This document shows positions 24,901-35,915 of a stretch of 64,000 nt of DNA, piece by piece. The notes beneath the pieces were generated by a model. It searched no databases, was not told where the DNA came from, and saw only the letters and a list, made by a program, of their open reading frames with translations. The stretch spans positions 10,317,734-10,381,733 of the forward strand of contig NC_092353.1 in assembly GCF_963676685.1 (NCBI RefSeq), in the 5' to 3' direction. The translations under genes were made by a program, and so were the position numbers. How positions within the stretch are numbered: position 1 is the first letter of the stretch; each line of letters starts with the position of its first letter. Origin of the DNA: Mytilus edulis (Eukaryota > Mollusca > Bivalvia > Mytilida > Mytilidae).

Positions 24901-27529
24901 AACAAATTATTTGTGATGAAGGAAAAACATTTTTGAATAATGTATCTTATTACTGTGTGTATACAGACACATTTATGTTTTTTTTTATGAAGAACCTAAA
25001 AGCCTTAACACTTTTTTTTTACTTTTTTATTTTTACAATATTTCCATGAACTATGATTTGAATGAGACTAAGTGTAGAACTATCATTTAAAATATTCATA
25101 AACATAGGAACCTATGATTGAAATTTTTCCTCCTTCTTGTAGTTGATGGTTATATAAATGAGAGGAAATGCAACGTTCACTACAATGTTGTTGATTGTAG
25201 CCGTTTAGCCTTGACAAGTATACCGAAACACTTACCAACTCATGCGACTAGTCTGGATTTTAGTAGAAACAACATAACAGTAGTCAGAGCCTTTACCTTT
25301 CAGGATTTTCAGAACGTTACCGAGCTTCACTTAGAGTATAATCTGATACAATCAATCGACAAAATGGCATTTCATGGATTACAACGTCTACAACAACTAC
25401 ATCTTGGCGTAAACTCATTAACAATGTTACCCAGTGGAGTGTTTGACAACCTGAATTGTTTGGAATATCTTTCAATAGATAACAATAAACTGAAAGACTA
25501 CCAGGCTAACCAAATAAAAGAATTATCAACACTTCTGTCACTTAGGACTTTTTCGTTCGACATATATCCAAATTTCCAATTTCCAGGGCAATGGTCTACG
25601 TTAACTAAGCTGGACCATTTGATGATTTTCCCTAAATCGAAAAAAGTGCGATTCAGCAAGGAAATGTTCGCTCATATCAACGTGATGCCAATAACGTTTT
25701 TGCACTTACATAAGGTACCGTATATATCGGAGGATTTTTTTGAATATTTTCCTAAATTAAATTCAATAACATTATGGCCTGGTTCTGATTTACCTAATAA
25801 TCCAATAAATCAAATTTTCAGATCTTTTGGTGTTTTCAAAGGAAAAAATATCACAAATATTGAAATAGCATATAGTAGATTTGAGAATCAGTTTAATTTA
25901 GACTACAACCAAATGAAGTACTTATGGCCAATTTGTTTGAAACGACTGACATTGCACGATTTATACATTACATCTATAGGTCTTTATGCTTTTCAAAGAT
26001 TTTCTGTTGCAAGCAAATGTCTTGAATATCTAGAAGTTTCAGAAAACATTATTCTTGGCCAAGGAGGTACTCTCTATGGCTATATTCAGAATTTAAAAAA
26101 AATGAAGGTGCTGAAACTTTTAGATAATACACGTTACAATAGGTTGAAACGCTCGGAACCTAAGAACCTTAATGTTATTTTACCAAGAACACTAGAAGAG
26201 TTATACATAGAAAACGATATACACGATTATTTGTGCAATGTTATATTTAACAACAGCCTAAATTTGCGAGTACTAAGCTTAAAACACAATCATATGAAGT
26301 CTTGTAAAGGAAGTTTTAAGGGAGCTACAAATGTAGAGTATTTTGATATGTCTGGATGGACATGCACACAAGTATCGGTCAATTTGCTCTATGGTTTTCC
26401 AAATTTGAGGACACTAAAAGCAGAGGCATCACTTCTAGGAAAAGGATTTAAAAACACTGCTAATTCTGGGTCTTTTTTAAGCAAATCACTGAAAATTCGA
26501 GATGTAAATCTGTCATCTAATAAAATAACTACTATACCAAAAGGATTATTTATACGTCCGTTTGAGCAGTTATCATCGGTCAACATGTCCCATAACAATC
26601 TAACAGTATTTCCTCAATTCCATTCACGAATTAAACAATTAAAACGCATAGATTTGACCTTCAATGCTATAACACACCTCGTAGAAGATGACATAGATCA
26701 AATTGAAAAGCTTGGAGAAGTTGAATTACTCTTGAAAGGGAACCCCTTTCAATGTACTTGTAAAACGCTGCAATTTTTGAAGTGGTTGGGTGAGTCAAAA
26801 AGAGTACGCGATATTTTAGATGTGACATGTGTTACTGATACGGCATCTCGTACGTTTATGTCTGAAGTTATTTCAGATCTAAAAACATTTGAGATTTCCT
26901 GCAAAACGAAGTTTTGGTTGCCGTTTGCCGTGTCAATAACCTCCATTGTCGTCCTTGCCATAATATTAACCGTCGTATTCTTTCGATATAAATATGCTAT
27001 TGAGTATTTTTTACTGAGATTCAAAATGAAAATGAAAAATTACAATGAATTGCAACAGGAATATATTTATGATGCTTTTATATCATATAGTCACACAGAT
27101 TCGGTATGGGTAAAACAGTTTCATGACAAGGTAAATAGTATGGGCTTCGAATTATGCCTGGACGCCAAGGATTTTATTGCTGGTGAAAGTATAGCAGTAA
27201 ATGTAATAAATGCAATCGATTCCAGCAGAAAGGTTATATTTATTATAACTCACGATTTCCTAAAGAGCACCTGGGGGTCATATGAGATGGAATTGACACG
27301 TATGCATGCATTTCAGAAAGGAAGAGAAGATATGGTTATCATTGTGGTGAAGGATAAGATTAAAGTTAGCGATATGCCTAAAATACTAAAAAGTATTTGG
27401 TTTAAAATTATTTGTATCCAATGGCCAAATGAAGACAATCTGCCATACAATACAGAAGAACGTTTTTATGAAAAGTTGAAGATTTCTCTCCAACAGAACG
27501 AAGAATCTACAGGGAATGTAGTCATATAG
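21929..27529 (+). CDS. Toll-like receptor TLR-B, intact, 811 aa, two exons
   Basis: Single-pass innate immune receptor. Exon 1 (21929-21977) encodes MIIVVIYIWILILLPE, a signal peptide, and has an in-frame TAA upstream (21890). It ends one base into a codon at donor GTAAAT. Exon 2 (25143-27529) starts after a TTTTTCCTCCTTCTTGTAG acceptor and completes that codon as valine (V-DGYINERKCN). Approximate residues: LRR N-terminal cap 20-45; leucine-rich repeats 46-540, with clear copies such as VTELHLEYNLIQSI; LRR C-terminal cap 540-605 with paired cysteines (NPFQCTCK); membrane span 607-630; TIR domain 658-795. The TIR has box 1 YDAFISYS, box 2-like AKDFIAGESI and box 3-like SIWFK. One C-terminal cysteine cluster makes it the single-cluster (vertebrate-like) TLR class. 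In the family, the TIR recruits MyD88-type adaptors; the ligand cannot be predicted. An apparent start at 25118 is intronic pyrimidine tract. Confidence 0.93.
21978..25142 (+). other. Intron 1 of TLR-B
   Basis: Intron of 3165 bp, GT-AG. Most of it matches the A intron. It is about 0.8 kb longer, largely because of a repeat insertion at about 24196-24786. Confidence 0.7.
24196..24786. repeat. Unit-B-specific dispersed repeat insertion in TLR-B intron
   Basis: Absent from unit A, where CATTTTATTATGGATTTTCC continues directly. The insert ends with ATGAGTTTTGAACAGCGGTA and CTACTGCTGCC, the complement of the repeat fragments at 4757 and 13535. It contains internal near-repeats (GTTTCTGTGTATGTTA at about 24460 and 24640). 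Open frames of 72-101 codons inside are T-rich and carry no known domain. Confidence 0.6.
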
Positions 27530-27605
27530 AACTGTTGTTTTCATGTCAATTGAAAAAACTTGTTTACATTTTCAAGTTATGTTTTGATAATAGTGCTGCA
27601 TTTCT
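27530..27605. other. 3' flank of TLR-B
   Basis: Matches the A flank for about 70 bp. No canonical AATAAA was identified before the following inserted element. Confidence 0.4.
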
Positions 27606-28526
27606 TAAAGTCATATGAAACGAGTGACTGGTGAAAAATAATGTTTATCCAATTCTTGAACCAATGCATGTATATATATATATCATAAACTTAGTCCTCT
27701 GTGCACGATTTTATCATTTTTTCGCAAATATATCGAATAATCGTCATTTTTTTCTCTCTCTATCTGTTATGATTTAACAAATATGGCTGCTCATTAAATG
27801 CCGTGTTTTGAAGCCGAAGTTTACCGATTGTCACCTTATAGTAAACAATCAAAAAAGGCATGGGTATTGAGCACATGTTTAACATGTACAATCAGATAAT
27901 TGTTTATTTTAATGACAGGTCCATGCGTATTGCGATCACTGGATTTTTATGAGGAGGGTAACGCTAAAGTCGTTAAGCATACGGAAAATATGTCGGCGAC
28001 AAATGTGTCCTGGAAGCAAGCAATTGGAAATAAGTTAACTTCTTCAAAATGTGGACAAATTAAAGAATTTTCCTCAGAAAAAAGTATATGTACATAAGTT
28101 GTATAAAAAGTAAAAACACAAAAATACTGAACTCCGAGGAAAATTCAAAAAGGAAAATCAAAAATCAAAAGGCAAAATCAAAAGTCCAAACACATCAAGC
28201 GAATGGATAACAACTGTCATATTCCTGACTTGGTACAGGCATTCTCTAATGTAGAAATTGGTGGATTTAACCTGGTTTTATAGCTAGCTAAACCTCTCAC
28301 TTGTATGACAGTCGCATCAAATTCCATTAAATTGTCAACGATGCATGAACAAAACAAACACACTCAAAGAGTACAAATGTCAAAAATAGGGGTGGGGTAC
28401 AGCAGTCAATATTGTGTTATCATCTTAATATCACTATAAAAACAACAAATGTAATCAAAACTATTCATTTAGTTATAAAAAAACAAATGCATGTTTTTTT
28501 TTAATTTGAGGTTTCATATGACTTTA
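27606..28526. mobile_element. Candidate DNA element with 16-bp terminal inverted repeats
   Basis: TAAAGTCATATGAAAC at 27606-27621 is repeated exactly as its reverse complement at 28511-28526. The 921-bp segment is not in unit A. Within it, 28106-28340 is a copy of another dispersed repeat, so the element is nested. A 65-codon frame at 27900-28097 has no recognised domain. No target-site duplication was found. Confidence 0.6.
28106..28340 (+). repeat. Dispersed repeat family (aaatactgaac type), copy
   Basis: Contains CACAAAAATACTGAACTCCG, TCATATTCCTGACTTGGTAC and GGTGGATTTAACCTGG in the same order as the copy at 20106-20335. It is nested in the inverted-repeat element 27606-28526. Confidence 0.65.
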
Positions 28527-28634
28527 GTTACATAATTCGAGTAAATTATTGTAACAACTCTTAATGATGTGACGATAGCTTTTTCAGCTTTGAAACACTT
28601 TTTTTTTGGATAATTAAGCTGTTGTCGACATTTG

Positions 28635-29062
28635 TACTGGAGTGTTCTACTTATCCTATGTTATTCTGTATGGATGTTATGTCGACATTATACTGGAGTA
28701 GTCTTCCTATGTCATTGAAGTGTTCTACCTATGTCATCGGACTGTTCTATTTATGCCATTGGAGTGTTCTACCTATGTCATTGGAGTGTTCTACTTATGT
28801 CATTTGAGTGTTCTACCTCTGTCATTGGAGTGTTCTACTTATGTCATTTGAGTGTTCTACCTCTGTCATTGGAGTGTTCTACTTATGTCATTTGAGTGTT
28901 CTACTTATGTCATTTGAGTGTTCTACCTCTGTCATTGGAGTGTTCTACTTATGTCATTGGAATGTTCTACCTGTCATTGGAGTGTTCTACCTGTCATTCT
29001 GTGTTGATGTTATGTCGACATGTGAACTGGACTGTTCTACCTATCCTATGTCATTATGTGTT
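28635..29062 (+). repeat. 22-bp minisatellite
   Basis: About nineteen imperfect copies of a unit near 22 bp (TTGGAGTGTTCTACCTATGTCA) with alternating types (GGAGTGTTCTAC and TGAGTGTTCTAC). The edges carry a longer related unit with GTTATGTCGACAT. It lies in an insertion private to unit B (28595-29806). Open frames across it are repetitive and not convincing as genes. Confidence 0.8.
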
Positions 29063-31544
29063 GATGTTATGAGGCTAGTTACATTATAGGATGTATTATT
29101 TAGGCCGTCTCTTTAAATGCTCTTTAGCCTCTGAATTTTGTTAAGCTGAACTGTGGTTTTTATTTTGTTTAGTGTTATGATTCTAACTGTTCCGTTTATT
29201 TATTTATTCATTTTGTTTTTTGCTTTCAGCGAGTTAACAAGTTATGATTTGTTTTGTCTATTGAGGCAATTTGATTGCTATGCTCATTTAACCAAGTTTG
29301 CTTTTCTGCTATGCCCTTTGGTAATCGTGATCTAAAGCGTACACTTTTTGCTTATCTCATTGCCCTATTGGTTTGTATGTGTTATGTTTCATCATTATTC
29401 TGCTTATAGTTAGTCTATTTTAGATTTGAATGGTAAGCGCTTGTACTTAAAGTTATTACAAGTATTACACGCACAAGTCTCGTCCTAATAGACAATATAT
29501 GATAAATCGGTTTTTAGAATAAACAAAAATGATGTTAGAGTAATGTTAAAAGTAGTTATTTATATCAAGTGATGTCAGTTAGTCAATTGAACTAATATGG
29601 ATTCTGTTTTAGATAAATCAATACCATATAATATTAATAAATAATTATATTTTTATAACTAATTGTTATATTTGTACATGCATGAGCACTAGTGTTCCCA
29701 TATTCTGTTGATACTGGTTACGTTTTTGTTGGCCAGGTGATCAGAATGTTTCGTCGTATTCACAATAATTCCGTTGGATATGTACTTATTGATACTTTTG
29801 AAAATATCATTTAAATATCAAATACCATTGGCTTTGATCTAGCTGTCAGTAATTGCGAGTGCTCTTATATTTGTGCTTTGTGTAGATTGTTTTAGTATCA
29901 GTTTCTGTAACACTTTTGTTCAAGGTGAAGGGTGGTAAGCGCTCAGAAACATGTTTGACCACACCACAATACTTGTGTGTCTGTCGATGTCCCAATAAAG
30001 ATATCAGTAGTATACCGTTGTTTAAAGTCATAAATCGATTGAGAGAAACGAATTCGGGTTACAAACTTAACCGAAAGAAACACATCAACTATAAGAGGAA
30101 AACAACAAAACAACAGAACCACTGAATTGTAACAGAAAACAAACGATAAAGCGGGTCCCTGTATATCTGACTATACTGTATGGGTTTTACACATTGTTAA
30201 TGATGTTAACGAACAGGCTGAGATTTATAGTTGCATAAATCTTCGTCTTTTGAACTGTTGATATTTTACCTCAATAATATATTGTAGGATCATTTATTTT
30301 CGTAGAAAAAAATATTTGTGCGTGAACAGTTCTTTTTTGCCGAGACTGCATAATATAGTGCAGAAATAGTTTACCTATAAACCGAAATCCATGACAATTG
30401 GTAACAATTTGATAGTAAATACATAATATTGGGTGCAATAAATCGTTATCATTATCTATAATTGATTATTTTGCTTCAAATGTATATATGTATATGTTTG
30501 TAATACAGTTTGGATTTGATTCTGAAGGCGTGAAAATACTTAAAATTATATTTTTTCAAATCTAATTACGTTGCGTGTATCGTGGTATCAAAAGACAAAA
30601 GATAATTTAGTAACATGAAACCGTTTGCTTTCCTTATACAGGAGTATACAGTTGAAATTTAGAAAAAAGTTAAATCACAAAGATTGATCCAGTTATTCTT
30701 TCAAGCTCGAGTTAAACGATACCTATACAAAAAAAACGTATGACGTCATATGATTGTGATGGATAAAAACCTAAAGACCTATTAAAAGGAAAACACTAAA
30801 AACAATATGATATTTAGTGTGAATAAAACATAATGTGAAGTGATTCAGTACTTAGTTTTAAAATGTTTTAGAACCTTCTTCCATTTGTCTATACAAAAAA
30901 CAAATGCCAACAATAACAACCTATTAGCTTTGAAATTGTTTTATTAATGTATTTCAATCAATCGTTTATTGTCAGTTTCGTCGTCTGTTTAAATTAACCT
31001 TTCAGATTTATTTTTTGTTTTTGTTTTGGAAGGATAGTAACTCCTTTCTAACCACATATGGTTGTTAACCCTATATGGTAACTAACCATGTATATCTTAG
31101 GGCATCCTATACCAAAAACCAAGCATATCCCCATAAATATATAGGAGGTTAGGAGGAAGATAAAATTTAAAATACATTATCGTGTATATAAAATACAGAT
31201 CATCGGTATTTTTAAGCGTTTTTAAATGATTAAGATATAGATAAAAATCGATAGCAAAGATAAAAAAACACAATTGCCATTATGAGCAATGCATGAATAC
31301 AAATAATTTTATAATTTTTAGCCAATCAGATGGGGCTCTCTTTATGTTTCTGACCGATCTGTGATGATTCCTCTAAGACTTGGAATAACGAAATTAAGTT
31401 TCTAAACGTTCTATACGTCCGATGCACTTTTCTTGAACCACTTTTATTAAGAACAATTAAAGCTTAACATGTCAAAGCCAAAGATAAATAATTACACGTG
31501 TTATATCAAAGCTTCTAGGTATGAGCGTAATACTATATAGATAT
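29063..31544. other. Non-coding 3' flank of unit B
   Basis: 29063-29806 is the remainder of the unit-B-specific insertion (T-rich, no domain). From about 29806 onward the sequence is collinear with unit A from 13280. Repeat fragments are present (30003, AGTAGTATACCGTTGTT). No gene recognised. Confidence 0.5.
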
Positions 31545-31885
31545 TAAAAGATGTGGTATGAGTTCCAATGAGACAACTCTCACTCACGTCACAATGTGTA
31601 AAAGTAAATCATTAAAGGTTAAAGTAAGGTAGTCAACACGTACGGGCCTTGGCTCACATCGAACAGCAAGCCATAAAGGTCCCAAAATATTACAAGTGTT
31701 AAACCATTCAAACAGAAAAACCAACGGTCTAGTCTATATAAAAACAGAGAAACGAGAAACACTTATGAACCACATCAACAAACGACAACCACTGAACATC
31801 AGGTTCCTGACTTTGGACAGGTGCAAACAAATACAGCGGGTTCCAACGTTTTAGTAAGCGCTAACCCTTACCTGAAACATGAGTG
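31545..31885 (+). repeat. Dispersed mussel-type repeat, copy 3
   Basis: Unit B paralogue of 14956-15300. Starts GATGTGGTATGAGTTCCAATG and runs through CCTTGGCTCACATCGAACAG and ATCAGGTTCCTGACTTTGGA. Confidence 0.65.
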
Positions 31886-32249
31886 TAACATTGTAAACAA
31901 ACTTTAACATATCAATCGAAAAACCTTATTATCTATTTGTTATTTTTGGGACTCTATGGTTATTGTGTTCTTCCTGGTGTATAAAATAAATACCTTGTTT
32001 TGATGTACTTTTAAACAGGTCTTTTCGTTTTCAAACTTCCGCATTCATACTCTCATTACATTTCAATGGTATCGTACGACTCAGTTGTAATCTGAGCCTT
32101 TGCGATGAACTAAATTTATTTTACTTCGATTTACTTGATTAAAAGAATGAAAATTCCGCTTTATAAATTCTATCCATCCTAGGTGATATTCACTCAGGAT
32201 TAACCTTCAGTAAGATTGCTGACAACAATGTGTGGGCAAAAAAATAGAC

Positions 32250-33690
32250 ATAATTAAGATGTGACAGCGCTTATTCAACTGCATATTAAATATCATTGAC
32301 TTATCATAAGTGGTTACCTTTTAACTGGCAATGTTTTGAAGTCTTTAGACAATGATTGGCGGGATGATGTCAAAACATTTCAAAGGAAATGAGATGTGAC
32401 AATGCTTATTCAACTGCGTAACATAGAGTTTTCCCTTATCATAACTGATTCCCTTAAACTGACATAATCATAAACTTTAAGTATGGCTCCACCTAAGAAT
32501 CATGCAGAGGGTGATACAGTGATAATTGTCAAATTGACTTTTTTGGGCTTCATATGTTCTATTTTGATAGGAAACTAAAAAAAAAATTACAGTTACACAT
32601 GTGTTGTACATTTGGTTGCTATGGTTACGATGGCACCCTAACAACCCTTTAATTTCAGTCCTAAAACCTAAAACATTTCTGTTTTTCATCACAGATTTTT
32701 TTATAAACTGCTAATTAATTTCGATAAAACAAATATATGTTATCATAGTTCCACATTTGTTCTAAAAATTAAAGTTTATAAACAGAAGTTATATAGTGAG
32801 AAAAGCATGCCCATCTGAATTTTTATTAGGGTATAAATGACATTAATAGTAGGCATGTACAATTATGGTCGAAAATATTTTAATTTTTTCTCAAATTGTG
32901 TCACATAACCAAATATCAAGCATATTGCATGATTCTTAGGTGGAGTCATACTTAACATGTAAACTATATGCTAAAGTTTCAAAGGTCAATAGACCATGAC
33001 AGACGCCAAATAATATTTATGGAAATGAGATGTGCCAATGCTTATTCAACTGCATATCAAATATCATTGACATATCATAAGTGGTTCCCTTTTAACTGGC
33101 AATGGTTTGAAGTCTTTAGACCATGATTGGCGGGATGATGTCAAAACATTTCAAGGGAAATGAGATGTGACAATGCTTATTCAACTTCGTAACATATATA
33201 TTTCCCTTATCATAAGTGGTACCCTTAAACTTACCAAATCATAAACTTTAACAAAAGATGTAAACTATATGCTAAAGTTTCAAAGGCCAATAGACCATGA
33301 TAGAGGCCAAATAATCTTCATGGAAAGGAGATGTGTCAATGCTTATTCAACTGCATATCACATATATATGAATCATCATAAGAGGCTTCCCTTTTACAGG
33401 CAATGGTTTGAAAGTCTTATGACCTTGATTTGAGGGGTTGGTGCCAAAATATCTAAAGGGAAATAAGATGTGAAAATGTTCATTAAACTGAGTACCAAAT
33501 ATCCTTGACTTATAAGAGGTTCCTTTAAAATCATAAACTTTAACATGTAAATGATGTCAATTATATGCTTAAGTTTAAAAGCCAATAGACCATGACAGAT
33601 GCCAAATAAATAATCTCCATGGAAATGAGATGTGGCGATGTTTATTCAACTGCATATGAAATATAATTGACTCTTCATATGTAATTCCCC
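32250..33690 (+). repeat. Long-period tandem repeat, unit B
   Basis: Same roughly 300-bp unit as 16010-16880, with about three to four copies here. Blocks CAATGCTTATTCAACTGCAT, TATCATAAGTGGTTCCCTT and GGCAATGGTTTGAAGTCTT recur. It is interrupted by the TTAA element at 32481-32951. Copy number differs between the two duplication units. Confidence 0.7.
32477..32955. mobile_element. 471-bp MITE with 26-bp TIRs and TTAA target duplication
   Basis: Element 32481-32951 flanked by TTAA at 32477-32480 and 32952-32955. Its ends are GTATGGCTCCACCTAAGAAT-CATGCA and the reverse complement of GTATGACTCCACCTAAGAAT-CATGCA, one mismatch in 26 bp. The paralogous site in unit A (TTAA at 16106-16109 in AAACTTTAACATG) is empty with a single TTAA. 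TTAA duplication is the hallmark of piggyBac-superfamily transposition, although the terminal bases are not the classic CCC start. There is no transposase frame, so it is non-autonomous. Confidence 0.88.
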
Positions 33691-34198
33691 TTGAACTGAC
33701 CTTATCACAAATATGAACAAATTGTTGTTATCATGGATGACATCATTAGAAACAGCATACCATAGTCTTGTTTTGTTACTCTGTCAAGGCAGGTAGAGAC
33801 AAAAAACTGATGTTTTATTAATCTTAATAGACATGAATAATCAAGCAAATAATTTAATCTTCATCAGTTTATTTGTTATAAAAAATATTCATTTTTAAAA
33901 TAATTCATAACAAAAAGTAAGATATCATCATTAACAAGATACTGTTTCAGAATCTAAAGGAATTGTAATGTTGTTTGAATAACACAATGAGAACAAGATA
34001 TAACCCTTGGATAAGTACTATGGATTCAATTTTTTTGGGGGGATACCAATTTTTCGTGGATTGAGGATAACTAACGTTTTTGAAGATATTTATCCCTGTG
34101 GTTTTTCCAAAGTCAGCAAACAAGCCTATAGAAAATTTGTTCAGCATTTAAATTGGTAGTTCACCTGTTCCCACCAAGTTTAATGAAAATTAGAATAA

Positions 34199-34636
34199 AC
34201 AAGAATGTGTCCAAAGTACACGGATGCCCCACTGGCACTATCATTTTCCATGTTCCATGGACCGTGAAATTGGGTCAAGCAGCAAGTGTAGTAAGTTTCA
34301 AGTTGATTGGACTTCAGCTTCATCAAAAACTACCTTGACCAAAAACTTTAACCTGAAACTCCCATTTTCATTTTCTATGTTCAGTTGACCGTGAAATTGG
34401 GGTCAAAAGTATAATTTGGCTGTAAAATTAGAAAGATCATATCATAAGCAACAAGTGTACCAAGTTTCTAGTTGATTGGACTTCAGCTTAATCAAAAACT
34501 ACCTTGACCAAAAACTTTAACCTGCGGACGAACGAACGAACAAACAGACGGACGGACGGACGGACGAACGAACGGAGCCACAGACCAGAAAACATAATGC
34601 CCCTCTACTATCGTAGGTGGGGCATAAAAAAATAAT
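34199..34636 (-). mobile_element. Helentron-like non-autonomous element (family 1)
   Basis: Private to unit B: unit A passes from AATGAAAATTCGAATCC to ATAATGAATCCACAG within a few bases (about 17661-17700). Read on the minus strand, the left end begins TATGCCCCACC. The right end has the inverted copy GTGGGGCAT followed by a hairpin (GTGTACTTTGGACAC) and then CTTG at the border. Inverted ends of unequal position with a terminal hairpin resemble Helentron (Helitron2) derivatives. It contains two partial internal repeats (GTTGATTGGACTTCAGCTT) and a GGAC-rich run at 34549-34570. Confidence 0.6.
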
Positions 34637-35530
34637 AATGAATCCACAGTATCTATTATTCAAGGAGCTTCTGTTCAAATCAGAACATTTTGATGATAAA
34701 CTTTTGAAATTATTATTCAGGATGCACCAGATGCTGAAATGGCAAATCACATGCATTATAACATAATAAACAGAGATCATTTTAAAAAAACAAAAGAATA
34801 ATTAAATAACATTTTTACATACCACATACCCTCAATTAAATTATGGTTCAAGACAGCAATTTTGTAATGTAAAATTCTTTTTTTTTAAAGAAATTTAGAC
34901 CTTGACCTGAGACCAACAGACTTGATGGAGAGTTGTCTCATTGGCACTCATACCACATCTTCCTATATCTATTGAAAGTAAAAAGGAATCTTCCTTGTCA
35001 TCCTTTAATTATATGTGACCGCATATTCAAAGTTAAATTAATAGATCCATTACCACTTTTTGGCACAATTATTGCTGCTTGCAGTGACTAACCTTCCTAT
35101 GTACTCTGTGACACCTTTCACAGTTGAGACAAAAATATGCATGATAGAGATTCATGCAAAAAAAGAAGTAAAAATATATGACAGCAAATGAATATTTGAT
35201 TATTCAATTCAAATCTGGTATAAATAATTTGAGTTAACATCATGAAGCGAAAAAGACTAACAGACTATCAGAAAGTTCAAAAAATTTTATACTTTTAAAC
35301 TTTCTACTTGGAAAGCTATACAAGACTGGATCAGGTGGAAATGTGAGCATCTTTAACTAATTATGACTGAATATTATATAATAATCTGATGAATCAAGAT
35401 TGTATTTCAGGTATCACGTATGTTCAACATTAACCAATGAATGAAGCAAATAAAGTCAAGGTAAGATGTAGAGTGGTATCCAATAAATTATTCATCTCAC
35501 TAACATGCACTACACAAAAACTCCATGATA

Positions 35531-35915
35531 TGAGGTAAATAGGTCAGGTGAACACTGTTTGGCAGGCATGTATATAGTTTGAAATGATTATATATTAAAT
35601 ATAGTCTGCCTATCATTCATCATAACTGACAGGAACATGAGACAAATCATCCAATACTGTATATTTATATGTAGTCACCAAACCCTAAAGATGAGTTTCA
35701 AGGGTTACAAAATGTGAGTGAATTAATCAATGTAGACCAGATATCATCTGTATACAAGATACAAATTATTCAGTTCTTTCAACTTCAAAATATAAAGCTT
35801 ATACCCAGAAATGTGTATCCCTATGTCTTGTGGTCCACAATTTTATAGCAGGCAAGAAAACATAATATCTTTTTAAAAATATAAAAAAATCCCCTCTATA
35901 TAAAATCCACCATTT
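35531..35915 (-). other. 3' flank of GH3 gene 2
   Basis: Probable 3' UTR and downstream region of gene 2 on the minus strand. No exact AATAAA was found within the first 150 bases after the stop; the nearest AT-rich candidate on the sense strand is GAATAATTTG, about 150 nt downstream. Confidence 0.4.

Larger units (their letters stand above)
20668..35530 (+). repeat. Tandem segmental duplication, unit B
   Basis: Second copy of the duplicated segment (see unit A). Insertions private to B are about 24196-24786 (repeat), 27606-28526 (inverted-repeat element), about 28595-29806 (with a 22-bp minisatellite), 32481-32951 (TTAA element) and about 34199-34636 (hairpin-ended element). It ends about 390 bp before the stop codon of GH3 gene 2. 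Confidence 0.88.

Noticed and set aside
25118..25142. N-terminal MKFFLLLV extension of the TLR-B frame (and MIFFLLL at 10282 in TLR-A)
   Set aside because: It starts at TTG, not ATG, and the hydrophobic residues come from an intronic pyrimidine tract ending in an AG acceptor. The real signal exon fits in phase upstream.
28622..29089. Cysteine-rich repeat protein encoded by the 22-bp minisatellite
   Set aside because: The frame shifts between copies, there is no gene context, and the array is private to unit B.
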